A DNA stretch of 64,000 bases, from assembly GCF_017744835.1 (NCBI RefSeq), contig NZ_JAGIAM010000001.1, positions 868,001-932,000 of the forward strand. The letters run 5' to 3'. The position numbers and the translations under genes were made by a program. Origin of the DNA: Sphingomonas sp. Lineage in GTDB: Bacteria > Pseudomonadota > Alphaproteobacteria > Sphingomonadales > Sphingomonadaceae. The notes under the pieces were generated by a model. That model was not told the origin of the DNA. It did no database searches and saw only the letters and a list, made by a program, of their open reading frames with translations. Numbering within the stretch: the first letter of the stretch is position 1; each line of letters opens with the position of its first letter. Below are positions 47,530 to 59,486 of the stretch, in pieces.

Positions 47530-47583
47530 TGTCCACTTTGTCAACTTCCGCGGTGTCAACTTCCACACTGTCAACTTTCGCCG
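47530..47583. repeat. 15-bp tandem repeat abutting the DinG-like start
   Basis: TGTCAACTT recurs at 47539, 47554 and 47569, exactly 15 bases apart, with a weaker copy (TGTCCACTT) at 47530. The last unit ends at the ATG of the helicase. On the minus strand each unit reads AAGTTGACA, so a TTGACA hexamer (the sigma-70 -35 consensus) appears three times in tandem. The rest of the 183-bp gap shows nothing else clear. Confidence 0.8.
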
Positions 47584-50307
47584 ATGACGCCCCCGCTGCC
47601 CTATCCCGCGCTCCATGCGAGCCACGGCGGCGTCTGGATCGCCAGCGGCGGCGAGACGCGCGCGGTCAGCCGGGGCGAGGCGATCCGCATCGTCGCGGAC
47701 ACGCCCACCATCCTGCTCAACGCGCCGCTCATCGGCCAGCGGCTCGGCCATCCCGAGCTGTCGGGCCTCGACCTGCTCGAGCTCTTCGCCTTCCTCCAGC
47801 CGGCGCGCTTCATGGTACCCACGCCCAAGGGGCTGGCGCGAGTCACCGGGATCGAGCCGCCGGCGAGCGATGCCGATACGCCCGAATTCCTGCTCCGCGC
47901 GGCCGAGGCGCTGCTCGCCACCCCCGCGGGTGACTGGCCCGAGCGCGAAGGCGCTTGGCACGCGCTCCAGTCGCTCTTCCGGCTGCGCTGGCCCTGGGCG
48001 CCCGCGCTGAGCCAGCGGATCGACAAGCCTGCCCAGGCCGAGCGCTGGCTCTTCTCGAAGCTCCCCGAATGGGAAGAGCGCGCGCCGCGCCCCGCGCCGC
48101 GCACCGTCACGCTGAACGAGGCCGAGGTCGCCGATCGCCTCGCGCGGCTCACCGGCAGCACCGCCGAGCGCCGCCAGGGTCAGCGCGACTATGCCGGAGC
48201 CGCCGCCGCCGCCTTCGCCCCGCGCGCGGTCCGCGATGCCCCGAACCTCGTCCTCGCCGAGGCCGGCACCGGAATCGGCAAGACGCTCGGCTATCTCGCT
48301 CCCGCCTCGCTCTGGGCCGAGCAGGCGGAGGGGCCGGTCTGGGTCTCGACCTTCACCAAGGCGCTCCAGCGCCAGCTCGGCTATGAGGGCGAACGGCTCT
48401 TCCCCGACCCCGAGGCGCGGAAGCACCGGATCGTGACCCGCAAGGGCCGGGAGAATTACGTCTGCCTGCTCAACCTCGAGGATGCGCTGCAGGGCGGGTT
48501 CGCCGGCCGCGCCGCGATCCTCGCCCAGCTCGTCGCGCGCTGGGCGGCCTATACCGCCGACGGCGACATGATCGGCGGCGACTTGCCCGGCTGGCTGCCG
48601 ACGCTCTTTCGCCGCAACGGCTCGACCGCGCTCACCGATCGCCGCGGCGAATGCATCTACGCGGGCTGCCCGCACTACCGGAAATGCTTCATCGAGCGCG
48701 CCGCGCGCGCCTCGGCCGACGCCGACATCGTCATCGCCAACCATGCGCTGGTGATGGTCAACGCCGCGCGCGGCCGCGAATCGGCGACGCGTCCGACGCG
48801 CTATGTCTTCGACGAGGGCCATCACCTGTTCGACGCCGCCGACGCCATGTTCGCCGCCGCGCTGACGGGCCAGGAGGCGATCGAGCTGCGCCGCTGGGTG
48901 ATCGGCCCCGAATCGGGCTCGCGCGGGCGCCGCCGCGGGCTCGCCGCGCGGCTTTCGGACGTCGCCAGCTATGACGAGGAGGGCGGCCGCGCCATCGCCG
49001 AGGCCGTCGACGCCGCGCGCGCGCTGCCGAGCGACCAATGGCTCCAGCGACTGAACGAAGGCGAGCCTTTCGGCCCCGTCGAGGCGCTGCTCGCCGCGGT
49101 CCGCGGGCTCGTCTATGCGCGCGACGCCAATGGCTCGGGCGATGCCGGCTATGGTCTGGAGACCGAGCTTGCCGAGCCCGATGCTGCTTTGGTCGAGGCC
49201 GCCGGTCCCGCCGGCGCCGCGCTCGACGTGCTGCTCCGCCCGCTCGTCCGGATCGGCCGGAGGCTCGAAGCCGTGCTTGCCGATTCGCCCGACTGGATGG
49301 ACGGGCCCGCGCGCGCCCGGATCGAAGGCGCGATCGCCTCGCTCGGCTGGCGCACCGAGACGGTCGGCGCCTGGCTTGCGCTGATCGCGCGGATCGGCGG
49401 CCCCGCCGATCCCGAGTTCGTCGACTGGCTCGCCGTCGATCGCGTCGAGGGGCGCGAGTACGATGTCGGGCTGCATCGCCACTGGCTCGATCCGTCGAAG
49501 CCCTTCGCGCGCACCGTGCTCGAGCCCGCGCACGGCGTGCTCGTCACGTCGGCGACGCTGCGCGCCGGCGGCGACTGGGACGTGGCCGAGGCGCGCTCCG
49601 GCGCGGTCCACCTTCCGCGTCCCGCCGCGCGCTTCGAGGCTGTGAGCCCGTTCGACTATGCCGCCCAGGCCGAAGTGCTGATCGTAACCGACGTCAAGCG
49701 CGGCGACCTGCCCGCGCTCGCCAATGCCTATGCGCGGCTGATCGTCGCCTCAGGGGGCGGCACGCTCGGGCTGTTCACGGCGATTCGCCGCCTGCGCGCG
49801 GTCCACGCCCGAATCGCCGATCGGCTCGCGCGCGAGGGACTGCCGCTGCTCGCCCAGCACGTCGATCCGATCGACACCGGCACCCTGGTCGACATCTTCC
49901 GCGACGATCCGCGCGCCTCGCTGCTCGGCACCGATGCGCTTCGCGACGGCGTCGACGTGCCCGGCGAATCGCTGCGGCTGGTAGTTATGGAGGGCGTGCC
50001 CTGGCCCAAGCCGAGCGTGCTCCACGCCGCGCGCCGGCTCGCCGGCGGCGGCAGTGCCTATGACGACCGGATCGTCCGCGCCCGGCTCGCCCAGGCCTTC
50101 GGCCGGCTGATCCGCCGCGCCGACGATCGCGGCACCTTCGTGCTGCTCTCCGCCGCCAGCCCCTCGCGGCTGCTCGACGCCTTTCCTCCGGGCACCCCGG
50201 TGCGGCGCGTCCTGCTCGACGAAGCGGTCGAGCGCGTGCGGCTTTCCTTGGCGGCGCGCTTGCGGCATGAGGCGCCCGCTGAGGAAACGGGCTCCGGGAT
50301 CGCATGA
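47584..50307 (+). CDS. DinG-like ATP-dependent helicase (XPD-type, Fe-S)
   Basis: Superfamily 2 helicase of 907 residues. The Walker A is AEAGTGIGKTLGYLAP (about residue 225); iron-sulfur cysteines are NYVCLLN, GECIYAGCPHYRKCF; the DEAH-type box is YVFDEGHHLFDAAD; later motifs include VLVTSATLRAGGDWD and LRDGVDVPGESL-type SLLGTDALRDGVDVPG. An extra N-terminal domain of about 200 residues precedes the motor. Such enzymes unwind D-loops and R-loops. ATGA overlap with sixA. Confidence 0.92.
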   Translation: MTPPLPYPALHASHGGVWIASGGETRAVSRGEAIRIVADTPTILLNAPLIGQRLGHPELSGLDLLELFAFLQPARFMVPTPKGLARVTGIEPPASDADTPEFLLRAAEALLATPAGDWPEREGAWHALQSLFRLRWPWAPALSQRIDKPAQAERWLFSKLPEWEERAPRPAPRTVTLNEAEVADRLARLTGSTAERRQGQRDYAGAAAAAFAPRAVRDAPNLVLAEAGTGIGKTLGYLAPASLWAEQAEGPVWVSTFTKALQRQLGYEGERLFPDPEARKHRIVTRKGRENYVCLLNLEDALQGGFAGRAAILAQLVARWAAYTADGDMIGGDLPGWLPTLFRRNGSTALTDRRGECIYAGCPHYRKCFIERAARASADADIVIANHALVMVNAARGRESATRPTRYVFDEGHHLFDAADAMFAAALTGQEAIELRRWVIGPESGSRGRRRGLAARLSDVASYDEEGGRAIAEAVDAARALPSDQWLQRLNEGEPFGPVEALLAAVRGLVYARDANGSGDAGYGLETELAEPDAALVEAAGPAGAALDVLLRPLVRIGRRLEAVLADSPDWMDGPARARIEGAIASLGWRTETVGAWLALIARIGGPADPEFVDWLAVDRVEGREYDVGLHRHWLDPSKPFARTVLEPAHGVLVTSATLRAGGDWDVAEARSGAVHLPRPAARFEAVSPFDYAAQAEVLIVTDVKRGDLPALANAYARLIVASGGGTLGLFTAIRRLRAVHARIADRLAREGLPLLAQHVDPIDTGTLVDIFRDDPRASLLGTDALRDGVDVPGESLRLVVMEGVPWPKPSVLHAARRLAGGGSAYDDRIVRARLAQAFGRLIRRADDRGTFVLLSAASPSRLLDAFPPGTPVRRVLLDEAVERVRLSLAARLRHEAPAEETGSGIA

Positions 50308-50840
50308 AAACGCTCACGCTGCTGCGCCACGCCAAATCGGGCTGGGACGATCCCGTCGCCCGCGACTTCGATCGACCCCTCAATCCCAAGGGGCAGCGCG
50401 CCGCGGTGCTGATGGGGCGCCACATGAAGGCGCTCGGGCTCGATTTCGATCATGTCGTCGCCTCGCCCGCGGTGCGCGTCGTCGAGACGCTCGAGCATCT
50501 CGGCGAAGGCTTCGGCAGCGATCTCGCGCCCGCCTGGGACCAGCGCATCTATCTCGCTTCGGCAGCGACCCTGCTCGACGTGGTGCACGACTTGCCCGAA
50601 GGCGCCGACCACGTCCTGCTCGCCGGGCACAATCCGGGGCTGGAGGAGCTGGTTCTGCTGCTCGTCCCCGGCGCCGGAGCGCTGCGCGACGAAATCGAGG
50701 CCAAATTCCCGACCGCGAGTCTCGCCGAGGTCCGGTTCGACGGCGAAAGCTGGGATGCTGCCAAAGCCGGCGAGGCCGAGCTGGTCCGCTTCGTCCGCCC
50801 GCGCGACCTCGACCCGAGCCTCGGCCCGGACACACCCTAG
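50304..50840 (+). CDS. SixA-type histidine phosphatase
   Basis: Phosphoglycerate-mutase-like phosphatase that may dephosphorylate a phosphohistidine on a signalling protein, as E. coli SixA does. The 178-residue product has the catalytic RHAKSGW motif (LLRHAKSGWDD, residues 7-13), SPAVRVVETLEHLG and the second His in LLAGHNPGLEELVLLL. It is coupled to the helicase by ATGA and converges on the MerR-type gene, overlapping by four bases. Confidence 0.9.
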   Translation: MKTLTLLRHAKSGWDDPVARDFDRPLNPKGQRAAVLMGRHMKALGLDFDHVVASPAVRVVETLEHLGEGFGSDLAPAWDQRIYLASAATLLDVVHDLPEGADHVLLAGHNPGLEELVLLLVPGAGALRDEIEAKFPTASLAEVRFDGESWDAAKAGEAELVRFVRPRDLDPSLGPDTP

Positions 50841-51193
50841 CGGGGGCTGTCCTCCTCGAGCGCCTTCACCAGCGAATCGCGGATCGCGCGGAGCGCCTCG
50901 CCGCGATGCGCAGGCTCGGCGGGCGAATCGGCCGGAAGCTTGGTCCCACGCTCGGCCGCGAGCAGCCGCTGGACGCCGCGGATCGTATAGCCTTCGTCGG
51001 CGAGGAGATGGTGGATGCGGTGGACCAGCGCCACATCCTCGGCGCGGTAATAACGGCGGTTGCCCGCGCGCGTGAGGGGACGGAGCTGGGGAAAGCGCGT
51101 TTCCCAATAGCGCAGGATATGCTGGGGCCGCCCTATGTCCTGGGCGAGCTCACCGATGGTGCGGAGGGCGCCGGCCGCTTTCTCCGCGGCCAT
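50837..51193 (-). CDS. MerR family transcriptional regulator
   Basis: A 118-residue regulator with a winged helix-turn-helix: ALRTIGELAQDIGRPQHILRYWETRFPQ (split) and LTRAGNRRYYRAEDVALVHRIHHLLADEGYTIRGVQRLL. This is the MerR protein habitually found after ihfA in alphaproteobacteria. There is no metal-binding tail. It is eight bases downstream of ihfA, in the plsX-fabH-ihfA-merR order. Ligand unknown. Confidence 0.93.
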   Translation of the reverse strand: MAAEKAAGALRTIGELAQDIGRPQHILRYWETRFPQLRPLTRAGNRRYYRAEDVALVHRIHHLLADEGYTIRGVQRLLAAERGTKLPADSPAEPAHRGEALRAIRDSLVKALEEDSPR

Positions 51194-51201
51194 GGGAGCC
51201 T

Positions 51202-51501
51202 CTAGCTGCCCGCCACGATGCGGTCGCGCATCATCTGGCTGGCCCTGAAGGTGAGCACCCGGCGCGGCGCGATCGGCACTTCGACGCCGGTCTTGGGGTT
51301 GCGCCCGACGCGCTCGCCCTTGTCGCGGAGGATGAAGCTGCCGAAGCCGGAGATCTTGACGTTCTCGCCCTCGGCGAGCGCCTCGCACATGTGCTGCAGG
51401 ATCTGCTCGACAAGCCGCGCCGCGTCAGCGCGCGACAGCCCCACTTCGCGATGGAGCGATTCGGCCAGATCGGCCCTGGTCAACGTGCCCGCAAGCGCCA
51501 T
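51202..51501 (-). CDS. ihfA: Integration host factor alpha subunit
   Basis: DNA-bending nucleoid protein (HU/IHF family), 99 residues: [58 protein letters not shown] and the arm Pro in [17 protein letters not shown]. Length and the N-terminal LTRADLAE favour IhfA over HU. It follows fabH by 100 bases and precedes the MerR gene. Confidence 0.95.
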   Translation of the reverse strand: MALAGTLTRADLAESLHREVGLSRADAARLVEQILQHMCEALAEGENVKISGFGSFILRDKGERVGRNPKTGVEVPIAPRRVLTFRASQMMRDRIVAGS

Positions 51502-51601
51502 TCGGCAAGTCCCCCGGAATTGATCTGTATTGCGTTCTTACCAGATTGTGCACACCCCGCAAACGGGAACATTACGCGGCGAGAACGAATTCGGAAATAT
51601 T

Positions 51602-52573
51602 TCAGAAACGAACGACAGCGGCGCCCCAGGTGAAGCCGCCGCCCATCGCTTCGAGCACGAGCAGCTGCCCGCGCTGGATGCGGCCGTCGCGCACCGCGGC
51701 GTCGAGCGCGAGCGGCACCGATGCCGCCGAGGTGTTGGCGTGCTGGTCCACGGTCACCACCACGCGCTCGGCCGGAAGCCCCAGCTTGCGCGCGGTCGCG
51801 TCAAGGATGCGGGCATTGGCCTGGTGCGGCACCACCCAGTCGACGTCAGCCGAGGTGAGCCCCGCCGCGGAGAGCGATTCTTCCATCACCGAGGCGAGGT
51901 TGACCACGGCATGCCGGAAGACCTCGCGGCCCTTCATGCGCAGCTTGCCGACCGTCCCCGTGGTCGAAGGCCCGCCGTCGACATAGAGAAGGTCGTTGTG
52001 GCGCCCGTCGGCGTGCAGCCGAGTCGCGAGGATACCCTGGCCCGCCGCCTCGTCGCTCTCCTGCGCCTCGAGCACGATCGCGCCGGCGCCGTCGCCGAAC
52101 AGCACGCAGGTCGCGCGGTCCTCCCAGTCGAGGATGCGGCTGAAGGTCTCGGCGCCGATCACCAGGGCGCGCCTGGCGGTGCCCGCGCGGATCATCGAAT
52201 CGGCGACCTGGAGCGCGTAGAGGAAGCCCGAGCAGACCGCGGCCACGTCGAAGGCGACGCAATCGTTGATCCCGAGCGCGGTCTGCACTCGCGTCGCGGT
52301 GGCCGGGAAGGTCTGGTCGGGCGTGGCGGTGGCCAGCACGATCAGGTCGATGGTCGAAGCCGGAATCCCCGCGGAGGCGAGCGCCGCCTTGGCCGCACCG
52401 GTCGCCAGCGTGCTCGTCGTCTCGTCCTCGGCGGCAATGTGACGGAAGCGGATGCCGGTGCGCTCGACGATCCACTCGTCGCTCGTGTCGACTTTCTCCG
52501 CCAGCTCGGCGTTGGAAACGCGTCGTTCCGGCAGGAAGGAGCCGGTACCCAGAATCACCGAACGAAGTGTCAC
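51602..52573 (-). CDS. fabH: 3-oxoacyl-[acyl-carrier-protein] synthase III (FabH)
   Basis: Condenses acetyl-CoA with malonyl-ACP to start fatty acid synthesis. The 323-residue product has the catalytic triad in order: Cys in [13 protein letters not shown] (about residue 113), His in [11 protein letters not shown] (about 250) and Asn in [14 protein letters not shown] (about 280), plus the C-terminal [17 protein letters not shown]. The GTG start overlaps the plsX stop (GTGA). Confidence 0.97.
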   Translation of the reverse strand: MTLRSVILGTGSFLPERRVSNAELAEKVDTSDEWIVERTGIRFRHIAAEDETTSTLATGAAKAALASAGIPASTIDLIVLATATPDQTFPATATRVQTALGINDCVAFDVAAVCSGFLYALQVADSMIRAGTARRALVIGAETFSRILDWEDRATCVLFGDGAGAIVLEAQESDEAAGQGILATRLHADGRHNDLLYVDGGPSTTGTVGKLRMKGREVFRHAVVNLASVMEESLSAAGLTSADVDWVVPHQANARILDATARKLGLPAERVVVTVDQHANTSAASVPLALDAAVRDGRIQRGQLLVLEAMGGGFTWGAAVVRF

Positions 52574-53601
52574 GCCGCCTTTGCCTCGAAATTCCCCAGG
52601 TCCTCGGCGATGCGCCGGTTGAGGTCGTCGCGCAGCATCTTGGCCGCGAAGCCGATCGCGGTGTCGACGCCCAGCTCGTTGGCGCTGCCGTGGCTCTTCA
52701 CGACGATGCCGTTGAGGCCGAGGAAGATCGCGCCATTGTGGTTGTTGGGGTCGAGATGGTGGCGCAGCAGCTCGGTCGCGGGCTTGGAGATCAGGAAGCC
52801 GATCTTCGAGCGCAGCGAGCTGGAGAAGGCGCGCTTGAGCAGGTCGGCCACGAACCGCGCCGTGCCTTCCACCGTCTTGAGCGCGATGTTGCCCGAAAAG
52901 CCGTCGCACACGATCACGTCGACGTCGCCGCGCGACAGCTTGTTGCCTTCGATGAAGCCCTTGAAGTCGAGCCGCAGGTGCGTCGCCTCGCGCAGCTCGG
53001 CGGCGGCCTCGCGGATGTTCTCGGTGCCCTTCATCTCCTCGGTGCCGATGTTGAGGAGGGCGACCCGCGGCTTCTCGAGGTCGAGCGCGATGCGGGCATA
53101 GGCCGCGCCCATCACGGCGAACTGGACGAGGTTGCGCGAATCGACTTCGGTGTTGGCACCCAGGTCGAGCATCACCGTGTCGTTGTCGCCGAGCGTCGGC
53201 ATCAGCGCGGCGAGCGCCGGCCGGTCGATGCCCGGCATCGTCCGCAGCGCCAGCTTGGCCATCGCCATCAGCGCGCCGGTGTTGCCCGAAGACACCGCCG
53301 CGCCCGCCTTGCCCTGCTTCACCATGTCGATGGCGATACCCATCGAGGTGATCTTGGCGCGGCGAATCGCCGTGCTCGGCTTTTCGTCGGACGCGACGAT
53401 CTCAGGCGCGTGGACGATCTCCGACGCGGCCGTGAGATTCGGGTGATTCTTGAGGCCTTCGCGAATCTGCGCCTCGTCGCCCACGAGGATGAATTGCATC
53501 CCCTCGAAGCGACGACGCGCGCGCGCGACACCGGCCAGCATGACCGCGATCCCCTCGTCGCCGCCCATGGCGTCGACGGCGATTCGCATCGGGATCGTCA
53601 T
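52570..53601 (-). CDS. plsX: Phosphate acyltransferase PlsX
   Basis: Makes acyl-phosphate from acyl-ACP for phospholipid synthesis. The 343-residue product has [20 protein letters not shown] at its start, then [40 protein letters not shown] and [21 protein letters not shown] 53601 is used; ATG 53589 ([10 protein letters not shown]) is a plausible alternative. It is 26 bases downstream of rpmF in the classic rpmF-plsX-fabH operon. Confidence 0.97.
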   Translation of the reverse strand: MTIPMRIAVDAMGGDEGIAVMLAGVARARRRFEGMQFILVGDEAQIREGLKNHPNLTAASEIVHAPEIVASDEKPSTAIRRAKITSMGIAIDMVKQGKAGAAVSSGNTGALMAMAKLALRTMPGIDRPALAALMPTLGDNDTVMLDLGANTEVDSRNLVQFAVMGAAYARIALDLEKPRVALLNIGTEEMKGTENIREAAAELREATHLRLDFKGFIEGNKLSRGDVDVIVCDGFSGNIALKTVEGTARFVADLLKRAFSSSLRSKIGFLISKPATELLRHHLDPNNHNGAIFLGLNGIVVKSHGSANELGVDTAIGFAAKMLRDDLNRRIAEDLGNFEAKAA

Positions 53602-53627
53602 GCCGGCTGGCCCCTGTTCGACTGACG

Positions 53628-53807
53628 TCAGGCCTCGACGGAGGTGACTTCGCGGCCGTTATAGTGGCCGCACGCCGTGCACAGGTTGTGCGGGCGCTTC
53701 AGTTCGCCGCAGTTCGAGCATTCCTGGAACGCTTCGACCGACAGCGCATCGTGCGCCCGGCGCATGCCACGCCGCGACGGCGAGGTCTTTCTCTTGGGAA
53801 CGGCCAT
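53628..53807 (-). CDS. rpmF: 50S ribosomal protein L32
   Basis: A 59-residue ribosomal protein: [20 protein letters not shown], then the zinc-binding [18 protein letters not shown] with two CxxC pairs, and the tail [12 protein letters not shown]. The ATG at 53807 is preceded by AAAGGTG. It is the first gene of the leftward rpmF-plsX-fabH-ihfA-merR block. The 183-bp gap upstream to the MAPEG gene holds a CCGGCCGG-rich stretch but no other feature I can name. Confidence 0.97.
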   Translation of the reverse strand: MAVPKRKTSPSRRGMRRAHDALSVEAFQECSNCGELKRPHNLCTACGHYNGREVTSVEA

Positions 53808-53990
53808 CAGGCACCTTTATCCGAAAAACTGGTCAGGATCGCGATACGCCCGCAAGGCTTGCCGGGCAAGCGACCGGACCGGCCGGCGCTCGCCGGACCA
53901 GCGGACAGGTCACGAAGCGAATGCGCGCGTATAGCGATTCTTGCCCATAGTGCAAGGCCGTGTAGATGGGGAGGCGAAGGGGAATTGCCA

Positions 53991-54389
53991 ATGTTGCTGC
54001 CTGTCGCACTCACTTCCGCCGGCGCCGCCGCGCTGATCAACTTCTGGCTCGGGCTCCGCATCGGCCAGGTCCGCCGCGCCGAGAAGATCTGGGTGGGCGA
54101 CGGCGGCAATGCGCGCCTCGCCGCCCGCATGCGCGCGCAGCTCAACTTCGCCGAGTTCGTGCCGCTGGTGCTGATCCTGATCGCGCTGATCGAGTTCGGC
54201 GCGGGCACCAGCCTGTGGCTGTGGATCGTCGCGGCGGTCTTCCTGATCGGGCGGCTGCTCCATCCGATCGGCATGGACGGCTGGATGCCCGGCCGGATGA
54301 TCGGCGCCATCACCACCATGCTCACGCTGGTCGGCCTCGCCGCCTACGCCATCTACCTCGCCCAGCAATACGCCAACCCGCTGCGCTGA
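53991..54389 (+). CDS. MAPEG family membrane protein
   Basis: A 132-residue, four-helix inner-membrane protein of the MAPEG (membrane-associated eicosanoid/glutathione metabolism) family: ALTSAGAAALINFWLGLRIGQVRR, NFAEFVPLVLILIALIEF and HPIGMDGWMPGRMIGAITTMLT. Bacterial members may have glutathione transferase or peroxidase activity; the reaction here is unknown. It has GGGGAATTGCCA just before the ATG and converges on the MBL hydrolase gene. Confidence 0.88.
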   Translation: MLLPVALTSAGAAALINFWLGLRIGQVRRAEKIWVGDGGNARLAARMRAQLNFAEFVPLVLILIALIEFGAGTSLWLWIVAAVFLIGRLLHPIGMDGWMPGRMIGAITTMLTLVGLAAYAIYLAQQYANPLR

Positions 54390-54396
54390 TCTCTCC

Positions 54397-54416
54397 CCTC
54401 CCCCTGGCGGGGGAGG
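54397..54416. terminator. Convergent hairpin between MAPEG and MBL genes
   Basis: CCTCCCCC and GGGGGAGG form a perfect 8-bp stem with a TGGC loop in the 37-bp gap between two converging genes. This G/C block type is frequent between sphingomonad genes. It has no T run, so it is a hairpin barrier rather than a classic terminator. Confidence 0.55.
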
Positions 54417-54426
54417 ATTGCCATCT

Positions 54427-55086
54427 TCACCGACCCAGAACCGCGTCGCCGACGAAGGGATTCGTCCGCCGCTCGTGGGCGAAGTTGCTCGCCGGGCCGT
54501 GGCCGGGGACGAACACCGTGTCGCCGCCCAGCGGCCAGAGCCGGGTGGTGATCGCGTCGATCAGGTCCTGGTGGTTGCCCAGCGGGAAGTCGGTGCGCCC
54601 GATCGATCCCTGGAACAGCACGTCGCCGACGATCGCGAGCTTCGAGGGCGCGTGGTGGAACACGACATGCCCCGGCGTGTGCCCGGGGCAGTGATAGACG
54701 TCGAGCACGAGATTGCCGACGGTGACCTGGTCGCCGTTCACCAGCCAGCGGTCGGGCTCGAACGGCGCGCCGCGCACATTATAGCGCCGCCCGTCGTCCT
54801 CGAGCCGCGCGATCCAGAAGCGGTCGGCCTCGTGCGGGCCCTCGATCGGCACGCCCAGTTCCTTGGCGAACTCGCCCGCGGCGCCGCAATGGTCGATGTG
54901 GCCGTGGGTGATCAGGATCTTCTCGATCGTCACGCCATGCTCGTCGCGCGCGGCGCGCAGCCGCTCGAGATCGCCGCCGGGATCGACGAAGGCGCCGCGC
55001 ATCGTCTCGGTGCACCAGAGCAGCGAACAGTTCTGCTGGAGCGGCGTAACCGGCACGATCGCCGCGCGCAGGGGAGGATTGGCCAT
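54427..55086 (-). CDS. Metallo-beta-lactamase-fold hydrolase (glyoxalase II-like)
   Basis: Zinc hydrolase of 219 residues resembling YcbL/GloB-type thioesterases. The zinc motif THGHIDHCGAAGEF (about residue 60), the ligand His in HCPGHTPGHVVFHH (about 133), Asp in IVGDVLFQGSIGRTDFPLG and the final His in VFVPGHGPASNFAHERRTNPF are all present. It probably acts on a glutathione or other thioester; the exact substrate is not readable. It diverges from pabB. Confidence 0.93.
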   Translation of the reverse strand: MANPPLRAAIVPVTPLQQNCSLLWCTETMRGAFVDPGGDLERLRAARDEHGVTIEKILITHGHIDHCGAAGEFAKELGVPIEGPHEADRFWIARLEDDGRRYNVRGAPFEPDRWLVNGDQVTVGNLVLDVYHCPGHTPGHVVFHHAPSKLAIVGDVLFQGSIGRTDFPLGNHQDLIDAITTRLWPLGGDTVFVPGHGPASNFAHERRTNPFVGDAVLGR

Positions 55087-55166
55087 GGCCGGCAGATAGG
55101 CCGCGCGGCCGGCGGCGGCAACATGGGCTTGCCCCCGGCGCGGACCGGCTGCATTCGGGATGCCTC

Positions 55167-58180
<3,014 letters not shown>

Positions 58181-58212
58181 GCTGAGCAGAGCCGCCCAGG
58201 GAGGGCGGGACC

Positions 58213-58857
58213 ATGCTGAAGTCGATTGTCACTGTGCTGGTCGCCGCGCTGCCGCTGGGCCCGATGGGCCCGGTGGTGCGCGCGGTTCCGGTTCCGCCAC
58301 CCGCCGAAGACGTCACCGGCGTGCGCGATCCGCAGACGGCGGTGTTCGCCGGCGGCTGCTTCTGGGGCATGGAAGCCGTGTTCCAGTCGGTGAAGGGCGT
58401 GCATTCGGTGACCAACGGCTATGCCGGCGGCACTGCGGCGACGGCCAGCTATGCCAAGGTCTCGGGCGAACGGACCGGCCATGCCGAAGCGGTCAAGATC
58501 GTCTATGATCCGACCCGGGTGAGTTACGGCACGCTGCTGCGCATCTTCTTCGCAGTCGCGCACGATCCCACCCAGCTCAACCGCCAGACACCGGACGTCG
58601 GGCCAAGCTATCGCTCGGCGATCTTCCCCCAGGACGAGAAGCAGCGTCGCGTCGCCGCCGCCTATCTCGCGCAGCTCGGCAAGGCCGGCGCATATCCGCG
58701 CCCGATCGTCACCAGGATCGAGACCGGTGCCTTCTATCCCGCCGAGAGCGCGCACCAGGACTTCTTCTGGCGGCACCCCACGCATCCCTACATCCTGCGC
58801 TGGGACAAGCCCAAGGTCGCCGCCTTCCGCAACGCCTTCCCGCAACTCGCGAATTGA
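58213..58857 (+). CDS. msrA: Peptide methionine-S-sulfoxide reductase MsrA, exported
   Basis: Repairs the S-epimer of oxidised methionine. The 214-residue product has the catalytic GCFWGMEAVFQSVKGV (about residue 48), GYAGGT, GHAEAVKIVYDP and DPTQLNRQTPDVGPSYRSAIF. The first ~27 residues (MLKSIVTVLVAALPLGPM) are hydrophobic and look like a signal peptide, so the enzyme is probably periplasmic, unlike most MsrA. Follows the transaminase closely. Confidence 0.94.
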   Translation: MLKSIVTVLVAALPLGPMGPVVRAVPVPPPAEDVTGVRDPQTAVFAGGCFWGMEAVFQSVKGVHSVTNGYAGGTAATASYAKVSGERTGHAEAVKIVYDPTRVSYGTLLRIFFAVAHDPTQLNRQTPDVGPSYRSAIFPQDEKQRRVAAAYLAQLGKAGAYPRPIVTRIETGAFYPAESAHQDFFWRHPTHPYILRWDKPKVAAFRNAFPQLAN

Positions 58858-58861
58858 GGCG

Positions 58862-59269
58862 CTAGATCAGCCCCATCGCCGCCAGCTCGCGCATCAGTGC
58901 GGGCGGCATTTCGGCGATCTCCGCGTCGCCCGAGCCCAGGTCGGGTGGCGCGTCGGCGGCTTCCAGATAGCGCCAGCCCTGGTGCGCCCGCTTGGGGCGC
59001 GGGTGGACCAGGATCAGCCGAGGCTCGAGCCGGATCGCGGTGCGCCCGCCCTCGGCCTCGCCGAAGCCCAGGATCGGCGTGCGGCCGACGAGCTGGTGCT
59101 TGACGATCCAGAACAGCGAGCCGCTGCCGCCTTCGCTCAATATCTCGGCATGGCGCTTGGGCAGATAGCGCGTCGTGTGGTCCCACGGCCCGCCCCGGCT
59201 GGCGAGGCGCTGGGAAAGATAGTCGGCGGAGTCGCAGCCAAAGGCGACCTTGGTCAGGTGAAGCGGCAC
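58862..59269 (-). CDS. DUF1489 family protein
   Basis: A 135-residue alphaproteobacterial protein of unknown function. The product VPLHLTKVAFGCDSADYLSQR..., ...WDHTTRYLPKRHAEILSEGG, ...LFWIVKHQLVGRTPILGF and ...HQGWRYLEAADAPPDLG match DUF1489. The GTG at 59269 is chosen because the family starts MPLHL; the ATG at 59344 gives a 25-residue extension without conservation. The 217-bp gap to mgtE upstream shows no clear gene or RNA. Confidence 0.85.
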   Translation of the reverse strand: MPLHLTKVAFGCDSADYLSQRLASRGGPWDHTTRYLPKRHAEILSEGGSGSLFWIVKHQLVGRTPILGFGEAEGGRTAIRLEPRLILVHPRPKRAHQGWRYLEAADAPPDLGSGDAEIAEMPPALMRELAAMGLI

Positions 59270-59486
59270 CTCCGCAATCTGGGGCGGTGACCGGGCCCCG
59301 GCAAGCGTCGCGCCCTTGCACGCTTCCAAAATAGGATTTGGCATGCGACGTTTGCCGCGCTCTTTGAACCCGTGAAGCCGCGCACGAACTTCGCGCAACA
59401 TCCTTGCTTCACTGCGCAACGAAATGAGTCGAATCGCGGGAAAAGTGGGAAGCTAGGCCCGGCGAATCCAACTTTGGCCGAGTCGG

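Noticed and set aside
47362..49611. A 749-codon open frame on the minus strand
   Set aside because: It is antisense to the DinG-like helicase, which has all its helicase and Fe-S motifs; the reverse product has none.
59270..59486. A small RNA or gene in the gap between DUF1489 and mgtE
   Set aside because: I found no terminator with a T run, no promoter pair and no conserved ORF; the only longer frame is an N-terminal extension of the DUF1489 gene.
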